Notes: generated from the sequence alone by a model not told the origin. A DNA stretch of 64,000 nt from Luteimonas endophytica (GCF_029887875.1 NZ_JARXRM010000043.1:200181-264180); one strand, 5' to 3'. Positions 51,451 through 60,063 are shown, numbered from the stretch's first letter. Program-made: numbers and translations.

Positions 51451-51471
51451 TGAACATGGGGGACGTAGGGG

Positions 51472-53268
51472 ATGACCGTCTACTTTTCACAGTTGGAAGT
51501 GACGAACTACAGGTCGTGTCAGTCAACAACACTCCAGCTGACGCCGTTCACCGCGCTAGTCGGTTTGAACAACTGCGGTAAGAGCAATTGCCTAACCGCA
51601 CTGCAATGGCTGGTCCGCCGAGCAAAGCTGGGCGTAGGCGACTTCAACGATCCAGACCAGGAAGTTCAAGTCATTGGCGAACTCAATGACATTGACGACC
51701 ATGATCTTGAGACGCTGTCCCAGGCCAATCGCAACAAGATCTCTCCCCATGTCCGCGATGGAATGCTGCGCATCCGACGGACACAAGCGGTCCCCGGGGG
51801 TGACTCGTCACTGACGGTTTTCGATCCAGACCTGGGGGATTGGGTGCCGAACCCTACCGGGATTGACAACGCAGTTACAGCGCTGTTCCCGGACCCCATA
51901 CGCATTGGGGCGATGGAGAACGCTGAGGAGGACGCAAGTAAAGCCAAGACCTCCACCACCATCGGAAAGCTGCTGTCATCGATGCTCACTGCCATCCAGG
52001 AGCGTCACGAGGACGATCTTGCACCCCATTTGGGAGCGATATTGGGGAAGCTTTCAGCAGAAGGGGGCGAAAGGTTCGATGAGTTAGGCCGGATTGATGA
52101 ATCTATCAATCACAAGATTTCCGACCTATTTCCTGGTATCCATATCAAACTCGATTTTCCTGTTCCCGCGTTCAACGACCTGATCAAGTCCGGGACGGTC
52201 AAGGTCTACGAAGGAGAGGGGGCTGGACGATCATTCGGTTTTTACGGACATGGTGCCCAGCGAGCCATCCAGATGGCCATGGTTCGCCATCTTGCGGACC
52301 TGAAGCGTGGGGAGGCAGTCGCGGGTGGTGCTACCCTTCTGCTGGTCGATGAGCCAGAGCTGTTCATGCATCCGTTCGCCGTCGAGCAGGTCAGAGAGGC
52401 TCTTCGCTCGCTATCGAGTGCCGGATACCAAGTCATCTTCTCCACGCATTCTGCGCAGATGGTGCTAGCCAGAGATGCCGAAAACGCCTTGTTAATGACC
52501 AAGCGTCCTGGCGAAGGAACCAAGGCGCGACCTCGGCTCCAGCATGTGGTGAAGCAGTTGGTTGAGGATGGCACCCACCAGCTGCATCACATCTTCAGTC
52601 TCACCAATTCTGCACAGGTGCTTTTCGCAGATCGTGTGGTGTTGGCAGAAGGCAGGACGGAGAGCCGGCTCCTACCGGAGATTTTCAGGGCCCTTGCCGG
52701 CAAGACGCTTGGTCAAGCATCAATCGCAGTTGTCGCGCTCGGAGGTGTTTCCAACACCAAGAAATCAATGGACATCCTTGAGGCGCTTGGGCTACCTGCG
52801 GTAGCCATTGTGGATCTAGATTTTGCGTTCAATCATGCCGCCGAGTATGGGCTTATTGAAAGGGGCGATCCCGATATCGCTGCATGCAAGGCGGTGCTTG
52901 CAAGATTGGGAGAGGAAGGGCGTATTACCTTGAACCCGCAGTCCCAGCTACCGACATCCAAGAGGGCTGTGGTTTCTGCTTCGGAGGCCTACGCAATCAT
53001 GGCAGCGGATGCAGAGGCCATCCCCCATGTTGCGGGACTGGTTCGTAAGCTTAAGCAGCAGCGCGTATGGTTGTGGAGCCGGGGCGCGATAGAGGCTCAT
53101 TTGGGAATTACAGCAAAGGATGAATCCGCGTGGATGGACCTGCAGGTGCGAATGGCGCGCGACGGCATTGATGTCGCTTGTGCAGATGCAGAAGGTGTTC
53201 GGTCGCTTGTCCAATGGCTGATCGAAGCTGAGGTTGCCGGCGACAACGTATACGATGACCTCGTATAA
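51472..53268 (+). CDS. OLD-family ATPase-Toprim nuclease
   Basis: A 598-residue ABC-type ATPase fused to a Toprim domain. Walker A is VGLNNCGKSNCLTAL, Walker B LLLVDEPELFMHP, and an H-loop-like segment is FSTHSAQMV. The Toprim acids are in LAEGRTESRLLPEIF and AIVDLDFAF. Class 1 OLD proteins stand alone; GajA of Gabija is related, but no GajB-like helicase follows. It begins 21 bp after res and is probably co-transcribed with the type III system. Confidence 0.9.
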   Translation: MTVYFSQLEVTNYRSCQSTTLQLTPFTALVGLNNCGKSNCLTALQWLVRRAKLGVGDFNDPDQEVQVIGELNDIDDHDLETLSQANRNKISPHVRDGMLRIRRTQAVPGGDSSLTVFDPDLGDWVPNPTGIDNAVTALFPDPIRIGAMENAEEDASKAKTSTTIGKLLSSMLTAIQERHEDDLAPHLGAILGKLSAEGGERFDELGRIDESINHKISDLFPGIHIKLDFPVPAFNDLIKSGTVKVYEGEGAGRSFGFYGHGAQRAIQMAMVRHLADLKRGEAVAGGATLLLVDEPELFMHPFAVEQVREALRSLSSAGYQVIFSTHSAQMVLARDAENALLMTKRPGEGTKARPRLQHVVKQLVEDGTHQLHHIFSLTNSAQVLFADRVVLAEGRTESRLLPEIFRALAGKTLGQASIAVVALGGVSNTKKSMDILEALGLPAVAIVDLDFAFNHAAEYGLIERGDPDIAACKAVLARLGEEGRITLNPQSQLPTSKRAVVSASEAYAIMAADAEAIPHVAGLVRKLKQQRVWLWSRGAIEAHLGITAKDESAWMDLQVRMARDGIDVACADAEGVRSLVQWLIEAEVAGDNVYDDLV

Positions 53269-53632
53269 CCCAAGGATGCACGCTTCGCGTTTCTGGCCCA
53301 TCACCGGTTCGGCTGGTTGTCGGAAGTGCAGCCAGTCCACGCCCGTGTCCGCCATTGTGCAGATGGCTATGAAGAGGCAGTGGGTGCTGAGGAATGAGAG
53401 CAAGTGAACGAGCGCCGTGTTGAGCTACGTTACGGCCATCGATCACGTCCCCCTGGTCGCCGGATACGGGTGACCTGAGCCTTGGGCTGCCTCGATCACG
53501 CAGATATGCAAACCGCCGGACAATAGCCCGTGGCCGCTAGCAGAGCGGAGCTGCGTTGTAGATCGAAAAGCCGGCGGATCCCGGGCCTGGCTCAAAGTCA
53601 TTGCCCTAGCACGCCCCAGGAGAGAAGGGACG
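53269..53632. other. 364-bp spacer after the OLD gene
   Basis: No complete gene is seen. A short frame early in the spacer (reading HHRFGWLSEVQPVHARVRH) looks like a decayed protein fragment, but I cannot name it. Before the subtilase start there is an AGGAGAGAAGG Shine-Dalgarno. No terminator with a T-run was found. Confidence 0.4.
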
Positions 53633-54940
53633 ATGTCCAGTGCTAACCAGGATCCCCGCCACGATCTTCGCCACGCACAAAAGATAGTGGTGAGGGTCTC
53701 TCCTCAAATGAAGGCAGCAGCCTTCTTGCTCAACAGCAAGACCGCAAGCCCCATCGCGCCATGGAACCTAGAAGCCTACCTGCCGAGCGCACATACGCTA
53801 GGTCTGATGCAAGACAACGGAGAAAAAAGGATCTCTTCAGCTCAGTCTAGGTTGACTCGATACTACAGTGTAGATGTTCCATCAGAGGTAGATATAGAAG
53901 AGGCATTGTTAGCTCTTGAAGCTCTACCTGAGGTTGAAACAGCTTACATAGCTCCAGGTCCTCATGACCCGCCGGCCGTGCCCGCGGACGATCCGCTTAG
54001 TAGTAGACAGCGCTACTTGAATCCAGCGAAGATCGGGATCGATGCCCATTTCGCGTGGTCCATGACAAACGGCGCGGGAGTCGGCTTCGTGGATCTAGAA
54101 CAAGGATGGATCTTGGATCACGAGGATCTGGAGAAAAGCAGCATCGAGACAATATCGGGGTTGAACCACACGTTCCACGGCCACGGAACTGCTGTTCTTG
54201 GGCAGATCTGCGCCACGGACAATGACCGCGGATGTATTGGGATTGCGCCAGGCTGCAAGACACGTGTTGTATCGGAGTGGCGAGATCATAAAGGAAACTT
54301 CAACACTGCGGACGCTATTGCAAGCGCAACAGCGTCGATGCAGTCAGGAGACGTCCTGCTTATCGAGGCGCAAACCGACTACGGGCCTTTCATCAACGTT
54401 CCAGTCGAGGTTTATGACGCCGCATTCGATGCTATTCGGGCTGCGTCTGACGCCGGGGTCATTGTGGTGGAGGCGGCAGGCAACGGTGGTATCGACCTGG
54501 ACAAGATCACCAACAAGAGGGGACAGCACCCTCTAAGCAAGGGGGCGGCCGGTTTCCGCGACTCCGGCGCGATACTCGTTGGAGCAGCCTCCTCATCCAT
54601 GCCGCGCCGCCGCAGTAGTTTCAGTAACTACGGAAGCCGCGTTGATTGCTTCGGCTGGGGTGACAGCGTCGTAACTTGCGGCGATGGTTGGCTAGGTAGG
54701 AGCAGAACAGAATACACGGCAGTCTTCAATGGAACATCGGCGGCATCTCCACTTGTCGCGGGTGCCGCATTGCTTGTTCAGGCATGGTCGAAAGCAGCTA
54801 GAGGGGTCTTGATCGCCCCATATGACATGCGTGCTTTGTTGAGCAACGCCAAATTAAACACATCCACGGATCGACCAGCCGTGGACCGGGTGGGCGTCAT
54901 GCCGGACTTGCAGCGAATATTGGATGAGCTGAAGAAGTAG
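53633..54940 (+). CDS. subtilisin-like serine protease (S8), cytoplasmic
   Basis: A 435-residue S8 peptidase with a complete triad: Asp154 (VGFVDLEQGW), His184 (HGHGTAVLG) and Ser369 (FNGTSAASPLVAG), plus the oxyanion Asn284 (AAGNGG). The first ~130 residues are not a signal peptide but a domain with IVVRVSPQ and a Pro-rich linker, so it is probably intracellular. The following gene encodes an exported protein. Cytoplasmic subtilases in islands can be defence effectors or toxin-releasing proteases; here this is only inference. Confidence 0.9.
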   Translation: MSSANQDPRHDLRHAQKIVVRVSPQMKAAAFLLNSKTASPIAPWNLEAYLPSAHTLGLMQDNGEKRISSAQSRLTRYYSVDVPSEVDIEEALLALEALPEVETAYIAPGPHDPPAVPADDPLSSRQRYLNPAKIGIDAHFAWSMTNGAGVGFVDLEQGWILDHEDLEKSSIETISGLNHTFHGHGTAVLGQICATDNDRGCIGIAPGCKTRVVSEWRDHKGNFNTADAIASATASMQSGDVLLIEAQTDYGPFINVPVEVYDAAFDAIRAASDAGVIVVEAAGNGGIDLDKITNKRGQHPLSKGAAGFRDSGAILVGAASSSMPRRRSSFSNYGSRVDCFGWGDSVVTCGDGWLGRSRTEYTAVFNGTSAASPLVAGAALLVQAWSKAARGVLIAPYDMRALLSNAKLNTSTDRPAVDRVGVMPDLQRILDELKK

Positions 54941-55002
54941 GCATACCAGAGTCGATTGTGGTCCTCATAACGCATTACTAACTTTGACAACGAGGATAGG
55001 AG

Positions 55003-55995
55003 ATGAACCGGTCAACAATTTCACTTGCATGTGCCACAGCCATTCAAGTTTTCGTCGTTGGCGCTGCAAACGCTGGCCCACAAGAAGAGCCTATGAGTGT
55101 TCCCTTTACAGTTCTTCGAGTGCAGGAGTTCAAGGAATACTCCGAGGTTGAGCTCGTCGGTGTAGAAGGAACAGCTTTTGAGCAGGCAGTTCAGGCAACC
55201 TGCACTTCCGCTCGCCCCCCTGCTGCCCCCTTGGTCACAGCCTTAGGGGGCGTCGTAGTTAATTGGCTCTTCTCAAGAGTATCCAGCGGGATCAGCAAGA
55301 GGCTAAAGAAGCGTATTGAAGAGCACACCGCCAGCTACAGCACACCACCAATCTACCATCCGGTCCGTTCCAGCAACGTCGGAAACTCGCAGCAAATCAC
55401 GCCGGGGAGTGGAGAAGAGCCTGGAATGTTCCCGCAGACATGTGTGGTTATGCAACGGATAGAGTGCAAGTCTTATGTCGACAAAATCGGGCGCCCTCAT
55501 GCAGAGTGTATTCCGGGCACAGAGGAAGACGGGTTCACGGCAGCGATCGTGATGCGGGACGAGTCTACGCACCTCCGCGTGCTTCCGGTTGCTACGCACC
55601 TAGGGCAGCGTAAAGCAAGACACCATAGCGGCGATTACGTTGTATCCACGACCTTTCGTATTCAAGCCATCAGCTACCAGGATGGAGAGGGGTCGCTATG
55701 GCTGTCACCGGAAACGAAGGCCTTTTCCCATGTTTGCATGATTGAAAGGAACGCGCCGACTGACGCGAACTGCTCGATGAACTTTCCGATCACGAATACG
55801 CAATGGGCGGAAGCGTCGGTTTTGCCTATGCCGCCCCGGACCGTCCGAGCCCTGGTCTTCTCGGTAGGAGAGGTCGGTGAGCCCTCACGTGGCTTGAAAG
55901 GCTTTGCGGAGTTCATGGAGAGCAGCGGCAGCGATATGTCGGAGGCCTTGAGCGAAGCATTCCAGTTGAAAATTGGGTTGAAAGACGACGAGTAG
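55003..55995 (+). CDS. exported hypothetical protein paired with the subtilase
   Basis: A 330-residue protein with a probable Sec signal peptide (residues 1-24, hydrophobic IQVFVVGAANA before GPQEE). A second hydrophobic stretch (LVTALGGVVVNWLFS, ~residues 79-93) is followed by a basic helix, a pattern compatible with membrane insertion. Several cysteines are present (four in the mid region). No family is recognised. It follows the subtilase by 62 bp in the same direction with AGGATAGGAG before the start. Confidence 0.7.
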   Translation: MNRSTISLACATAIQVFVVGAANAGPQEEPMSVPFTVLRVQEFKEYSEVELVGVEGTAFEQAVQATCTSARPPAAPLVTALGGVVVNWLFSRVSSGISKRLKKRIEEHTASYSTPPIYHPVRSSNVGNSQQITPGSGEEPGMFPQTCVVMQRIECKSYVDKIGRPHAECIPGTEEDGFTAAIVMRDESTHLRVLPVATHLGQRKARHHSGDYVVSTTFRIQAISYQDGEGSLWLSPETKAFSHVCMIERNAPTDANCSMNFPITNTQWAEASVLPMPPRTVRALVFSVGEVGEPSRGLKGFAEFMESSGSDMSEALSEAFQLKIGLKDDE

Positions 55996-56042
55996 CAGCC
56001 GCACGGCGTGGTCTGCCTCTCACGGCCTTTCACAACACCCTT

Positions 56043-56184
56043 CGGGCAATCTGGTGCCATCGGCAGCCGGCCCGGCGGTTACCGCCTGAAGCAAGCACTC
56101 GACCTCGTAGACATTCGCGTTCTCGATCACATCGTCATCAGCGCGGAAGGCTTCACCAGCATGGCATCGCGAGGCTGGGTCTAA
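56043..56184 (+). pseudogene. decayed 3' end of a radC gene
   Basis: One frame reads LKQALDLVDIRVLDHIVIS then FTSMASRGWV and a TAA at 56182-56184, clearly the end of a RadC protein; an earlier AVTA fragment is in another frame, so at least one frameshift has occurred, and the JAMM motif is missing. The end overlaps a GCTGGG...CCCAGC hairpin (56174-56193), as does the intact gene at 47.18 kb. Confidence 0.8.
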
Positions 56185-56211
56185 TGGCCCAGCTTTACCG
56201 CCACAGTGCCG

Positions 56212-56234
56212 CCGCGGAGCTTTTCGCTCCGCGG
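56212..56234. terminator. strong hairpin
   Basis: CCGCGGAGC-TTTTC-GCTCCGCGG is a perfect 9-bp stem with a 5-base loop, 30 bp beyond the radC remnant. No T-run follows on either strand, so it may be a factor-dependent terminator or a repeat end. Confidence 0.55.
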
Positions 56235-56342
56235 TGGGCCTCCAGCCCGATCGGATGGTGGCGCTACCCGTAGGGACGGGAGCAGTCTAGCGGCCGTCGT
56301 CAGTGGTCCGACTAACACTATTGAACGGGTTAGGATTGCGCC

Positions 56343-57395
56343 ATGGACGACGATTACTGGAAGCGTCAGCTGGAGGAGATGGAGCGGCTTGCCCGCTTGG
56401 TTGACCCCTTGCGTGAGTTCAAGTCCCTCCAAAGCCCACTGCTGCAGGCCAACGAGGAACTCGCGGCCCTGTGCCGGGATCCCCTAGAGGACTTCCGGGC
56501 TCAGGTAAAGGCGCTTGCGGATCCGCTCCAGCAAGTGCCTGCATGGCTGAAGGATGAGCATGATCAAGACGCGCTCGCTAAGCAGATAAGAGCGGTCGCT
56601 GGTGCGCTTAAACCCTTTGAGGATCAGGTCAACGTTGCACACCTACGGGACCCGCTCGGCGAGCAAGTCAAGGCGCTACTCGAACCTTTCAGTGGTGCCC
56701 AGGCGTGGCTCAAGGCATTTCAGTCCGAGGAAGATGAACGCCTGCGACGGTGGTCTACGACGTTCGAGGACATCGCCAGGCAACTACGGGGTCTGCCGGA
56801 TGAGGCCCGAGCCCATCTGGCAGTCCTCATGGACCAGGGCTGGTGTCTAGATCCCGAGATGCCTCACACCTGGGGACGTGACCTGGCCGCAGCATTCCAC
56901 GAGGGCGAGGAACAACAGGCAGAGCAATGGCTGATCGACTACTTCGAGAGTCGTTTGGAGGAGATCGAACAAACCCTGGTCGCAAGGCATCCTACGCGCC
57001 GCGCAATCATTGCAGATGCGTTCCAGGCGCACCGCGAGGGCCGCTATTCCTTGAGCATTCCGGCGCTACTGGCCCAGGCCGATGGCGTGATTCACGACCG
57101 ACATCCCCAGCGGCAACTGTTCTCGAGGAACCGCGATGTCAACCTGGTGGAGGTGTTGTCGAAGCTACCCGAGGAAGATATGCGCGCCATTTTCGTGGCC
57201 GCGTTCTATGTCGATATCTCGCTGACCCGCAGAACGAAGCTGTTGCCGCCTGGGTTCCATGGCCTGAACCGCCACGCGGTCCTCCATGGCATCGATCCGA
57301 ACTACGGGACAGAGATCAATAGCCTGCGGGCAGTGTCGATCCTGAACCTGGCTTCCTATCTGGTATCCGAGGAAGTCGATGGCCCTGCCAATTGA
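56343..57395 (+). CDS. helical protein with HEPN-like RX4H motif
   Basis: A 350-residue, highly charged, mostly alpha-helical protein. Near the C-terminus LNRHAVLHG places R310 and H315 in the R-x4-H spacing of HEPN ribonucleases, followed by NYGTEINSLRAVSILNLAS, a conserved pattern in several island proteins with 'RHxxLHG'. The first 140 residues contain repeated 'DPL...Q' heptad-like segments suggesting coiled coil. It is a lone gene between the radC remnant and a terminator. RNase activity is inferred from the motif only. Confidence 0.7.
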   Translation: MDDDYWKRQLEEMERLARLVDPLREFKSLQSPLLQANEELAALCRDPLEDFRAQVKALADPLQQVPAWLKDEHDQDALAKQIRAVAGALKPFEDQVNVAHLRDPLGEQVKALLEPFSGAQAWLKAFQSEEDERLRRWSTTFEDIARQLRGLPDEARAHLAVLMDQGWCLDPEMPHTWGRDLAAAFHEGEEQQAEQWLIDYFESRLEEIEQTLVARHPTRRAIIADAFQAHREGRYSLSIPALLAQADGVIHDRHPQRQLFSRNRDVNLVEVLSKLPEEDMRAIFVAAFYVDISLTRRTKLLPPGFHGLNRHAVLHGIDPNYGTEINSLRAVSILNLASYLVSEEVDGPAN

Positions 57396-57700
57396 ACTGG
57401 GTGATCGTCCGAACGACAAACGCCGCCGTGATCCCGGACACCCCTACGGGGGAAATTCCTACATGCGCCGCCTAGATGCTCCGATGGAGCTGTCGTTCGC
57501 CGATCGGCACTCTAAGTCCGTCGCCTAGCCAGACACCCAAGCAGCACAATCAGATCGGGACAACGCCATCGACAGGATGTCTGAGGCGCCGTGAAGGGGG
57601 TCCGGGGACTAACAGCCCCCCTGGGCGACCAAGGGCCCTTCCGGGGCCCTTGTCATATCTGCCCTGCGGCGGGGCCGGGGCCGGGCCGGGGACCTCTGCG
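57396..57700 (+). other. 305-bp spacer with terminator
   Basis: Contains a strong hairpin, CAAGGGCCC-TTCCG-GGGCCCTTG (57630-57652), followed by TCATATCT. It lies between the converging HEPN-like gene and the XRE gene and could stop both. A GGGG-rich inverted repeat precedes it at about 57596-57622. No gene is evident. Confidence 0.65.
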
Positions 57701-58048
57701 CTACTTGGCTGCCTTCGACGCGAGTCGCTTGAGCAGTGCGAGGGCCTCTCGCTGCTTGCGCGGGCTCAGCTCAGAGATGACCAGGATGGCTTCGGCGACC
57801 ACATCGGAGCTCGCCACGAAGTAGGCCGCCGGAAGGTCCAGCAGCTTTGCGAGCTTCTCGATGGTTGCCAAGTCCGGTTTGTGCATACCACGTTCGTAGC
57901 GACTGATCCTGGGCGCCGCCGTGCTCGAGTCAGGGTCGTCGGGCTCCAGCAGGCGCTGGCCAAGCTGGGCCTGGGTCCACCCCTTTGCGAGGCGGGCCGC
58001 ACGCAGGCGGCGGCCAAGGGTGCTGGAGGCGGGAAGGGCAGCGGGCAT
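57701..58048 (-). CDS. XRE-family transcriptional regulator
   Basis: A 115-residue repressor-type protein with an HTH (LGRRLRAARLAKGWTQAQLGQ, then RISRYERGMHKPDLATIEKLAKLLD) and a helical C-terminal segment ending in Lys/Ala. A start at 58048 leaves about 56 bases to the palindrome at 58105-58123; an in-frame ATG at 58090 is possible. It is divergent from the exported-protein operon and probably represses both itself and that operon. A second matching palindrome lies 4 kb away. Confidence 0.85.
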   Translation of the reverse strand: MPAALPASSTLGRRLRAARLAKGWTQAQLGQRLLEPDDPDSSTAAPRISRYERGMHKPDLATIEKLAKLLDLPAAYFVASSDVVAEAILVISELSPRKQREALALLKRLASKAAK

Positions 58049-58104
58049 CCGGGAGACACAAGACGTTGACTCCCGAGAGTTTGCCCGCATAAGCTTAGCG
58101 CGTC

Positions 58105-58123
58105 ATTTGCGTTGAACGCAAAT
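58105..58123. promoter_or_regulatory. XRE operator between divergent genes
   Basis: ATTTGCGTT-G-AACGCAAAT is a perfect 19-bp palindrome (9+1+9) in the space between the XRE gene and the gene at 58150. The TTGCGT half could serve as the -35 hexamer on both strands. A copy with one mismatched arm base is at 62113-62131. Confidence 0.75.
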
Positions 58124-58149
58124 AGGCCTTGGCTGACTAGGAGGGGGAT

Positions 58150-58605
58150 ATGAGACGAAGGATCAGTGTGCTTGCAGCGGGTCTGCTGCTGGCAGGACAC
58201 GTGCATGCCGGCGACTTGCTGTCATGCCAGATCCAGGAAAGCGGGGTCGAGGGCACAGCGTTCGCCTGGAGCTACGCCCATGGCGTGGCAGAGGGGCCCT
58301 ACGTCATCGAGACTTCAATCGGCACGCTCGACAGCATCGAGGGCCCGGAATTCAGCTCGGTTCCCACCCTGGACGGCGAGCCTATCGTCCCGCCGCCCGA
58401 GCTTGGCGGTCAGATCCGCTTCGGGAAGGTCTACGAGCTCGAGGACCGGGTTGCGTTGGCCTACCTGGTCGAGCGCGAGCGTGACTCCTCGGCCACGCCC
58501 AGTGAGCTGGTCTTCTTGTTGAACAAGGACCGGACCGTTTCCGACATCGATCTCCAGCCCGGTAGCGCCGAGCCGGTGGTCGGTCATTGCAACCTGATCC
58601 AGTGA
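58150..58605 (+). CDS. small exported protein
   Basis: A 151-residue protein with a signal peptide (RRRISVLAAGLLLAGHVHAGD, cleavage likely after HVHA). The mature part is beta-rich with two cysteines (C28 and one near the end), likely a periplasmic disulphide. No family is recognised. It begins 26 bp after the operator, with AGGAGGGGG before the ATG, and is followed 13 bp later by a lipoprotein gene. Confidence 0.75.
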   Translation: MRRRISVLAAGLLLAGHVHAGDLLSCQIQESGVEGTAFAWSYAHGVAEGPYVIETSIGTLDSIEGPEFSSVPTLDGEPIVPPPELGGQIRFGKVYELEDRVALAYLVERERDSSATPSELVFLLNKDRTVSDIDLQPGSAEPVVGHCNLIQ

Positions 58606-58618
58606 ACCGAGGAACCCC

Positions 58619-58921
58619 ATGAAGACGATGCTATTGGCCGCAATGGCGGCACTGCTGTTGGCGGGCTGCGCGGGCGGCCCTGGAAAGGGAGAAGTGGAGG
58701 AGGCAGTTCGCGCCTTCGTCGAGCAAACCGGTGGCAACACAAAACTCGAAGAACTCGAGGTGGGCGAATGCAAGGAAGCGTCGGGTCGCGCTGGCTACGC
58801 GTGCTCGGTGACCGGCAGGGCAACCATCAGGATGGCTGGCCACAGCCAAGCCACAGCTCTCGTAGGCACCTTCGTGCTCGAAGAGATCGGTGGGCAATGG
58901 AAAGTGACCGGGCGGCTTTAA
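58619..58921 (+). CDS. small lipoprotein
   Basis: A 100-residue protein with a lipobox LLLAGC (Cys17) after a short hydrophobic core, so it should be lipidated. The mature part, about 80 residues, has two further cysteines and a final beta hairpin (LEEIGGQWKVTGRL) typical of DUF4878/NTF2-like small lipoproteins, although I cannot name the family. It is the second gene of the XRE-controlled operon. Confidence 0.75.
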   Translation: MKTMLLAAMAALLLAGCAGGPGKGEVEEAVRAFVEQTGGNTKLEELEVGECKEASGRAGYACSVTGRATIRMAGHSQATALVGTFVLEEIGGQWKVTGRL

Positions 58922-58947
58922 CGGTTCGCGGCGAACAAGGAGAGAAC

Positions 58948-59457
58948 ATGGAAGCAAAGAACGTCGTGCGTATTGCCCTCACTGTGATAATGCTGGTTCT
59001 GTGGTTCCAGACCGACGGCGTTTTTTCCGTCCTCCTGGGAGCGGCCTTTGTGCTCGCCACGGCATTGATCTGGCTGGGGCCAGTGGGTCTTGGCTACTCC
59101 GGGGCGGGCGCAGACCCGAAGCACAAGTTCGAACCAGGTTTCGAGCCTGAGTTCGTGCACGAGCACATCGCCCTGGACACCAAGCAGAACCGGCTTTGGA
59201 TCCGCGATCGCGAAGGCAAAGAGGCCTACTTGAAGCCAGAGGATATCGCGTCTTTCCGAACCAACTCGGACTTCGGAAAGGCTGCCTATCGTCAGCGCAT
59301 CGAGGTCGAGATCACCGATCTGGAGAAGCCGGTTCGGCACGTGATGTTCCAGCGGCACGATGACCGCTGGCGTTGGAACAGTGAGCGCAACACCCAGGAA
59401 GTTAACGAGTGGGCTGCGCGCATCAAGGCCTGGGCGGGGATGCGGACGATCCGCTGA
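58948..59457 (+). CDS. inner-membrane protein
   Basis: A 169-residue protein with two adjacent hydrophobic helices (VRIALTVIMLVLWF and VFSVLLGAAFVLATALIWL, residues ~6-46) and a cytoplasmic domain with alternating charged strands (IALDTKQNRLWIRDREGKEAYL). It follows the lipoprotein by 26 bp with AAGGAGAG before the start. Function unknown; part of the same operon. Confidence 0.7.
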   Translation: MEAKNVVRIALTVIMLVLWFQTDGVFSVLLGAAFVLATALIWLGPVGLGYSGAGADPKHKFEPGFEPEFVHEHIALDTKQNRLWIRDREGKEAYLKPEDIASFRTNSDFGKAAYRQRIEVEITDLEKPVRHVMFQRHDDRWRWNSERNTQEVNEWAARIKAWAGMRTIR

Positions 59458-59461
59458 TCGG

Positions 59462-59788
59462 CTATGAGGGCCGTCTCGCACCCTCCGCTGCTCCTGCAGC
59501 CAGGTGTGCATCACCCCGGGCCATCGCCTCGGCTCGGCTGCCGGTGTCCCGATACGTGGACCGGTAGTCGAGCAGGGCAGCCACGATTTCGCCGTTGGCT
59601 AGATCCTGGCATCCCGCATCGATGACGAGCTGCCCCAGCTCCCCACGTCTGCGCATCTGGCGCTTGCGCTGTGCTTCGCGTTCTCGCGACTGCGCCCGCT
59701 GCTGGTTGAGTAGATCTCGCGCTTTGAGCTGCGCCAGACGTGTCGTTGCGCGCTCAATTTGCTGGTGCAGATGTTGCGTGTTTTCCAT
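59462..59788 (-). CDS. TraD-like conjugal transfer accessory protein
   Basis: A 108-residue protein: an N-terminal coiled coil rich in Gln, Arg and Glu (QIERATTRLAQLKARDL), a basic stretch (RKRQMRRRGELG), then QLVIDAGCQDLANGEIVAALLDY. The layout is that of the small TraD/MobC-type proteins that sit divergently from MobA/MobL relaxases and assist nicking. It is separated by 275 bp from the relaxase gene. Start ATG 59788 has GGAGAG upstream. Confidence 0.75.
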   Translation of the reverse strand: MENTQHLHQQIERATTRLAQLKARDLLNQQRAQSREREAQRKRQMRRRGELGQLVIDAGCQDLANGEIVAALLDYRSTYRDTGSRAEAMARGDAHLAAGAAEGARRPS

Positions 59789-59879
59789 TGCTCTCTCCGG
59801 TGTGTGGGATAGCTCCATGCAAGCAAAGAATGAGAGCGCGTCAAGGGCAAATCTTGCCGTCCGTGGCAACGTCTAGGGC

Positions 59880-60063
59880 AACTGCAATAGTGCAATAGCG
59901 CACTTAGGCATTGCCCTTCGGACAACGCGTGCGCAAAGGGGCAAGCCCCCTTGGACCCGACGCTGCGCGTCCACAGCAAATTCAAAACTGCAACGCAGAT
60001 CGGCTTGCCAAGTTCGCGATCCGCTTCATAAAGGAAGGATCTCCCGCAAAAAGGAACAACGCG
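59880..60063 (+). other. candidate origin of transfer
   Basis: Between the divergent traD-like and mobL genes. It contains a hairpin AAGGGGC-AA-GCCCCCTT (59936-59952) preceded by GTGCGCA and followed by GGACCC, a layout like nick regions of MobA/MobL (MOBQ) systems. It also contains GCTGCGCGTCCACAGC. The rest holds AT-rich repeats of TGCAATAG (59883-59896). Confidence 0.5.

Noticed and set aside
51472-53268. OLD gene as GajA of a Gabija system
   Set aside because: No GajB-like helicase follows; the UvrD-type helicase at 28.4 kb is 20 kb away on the other strand and has a different architecture.
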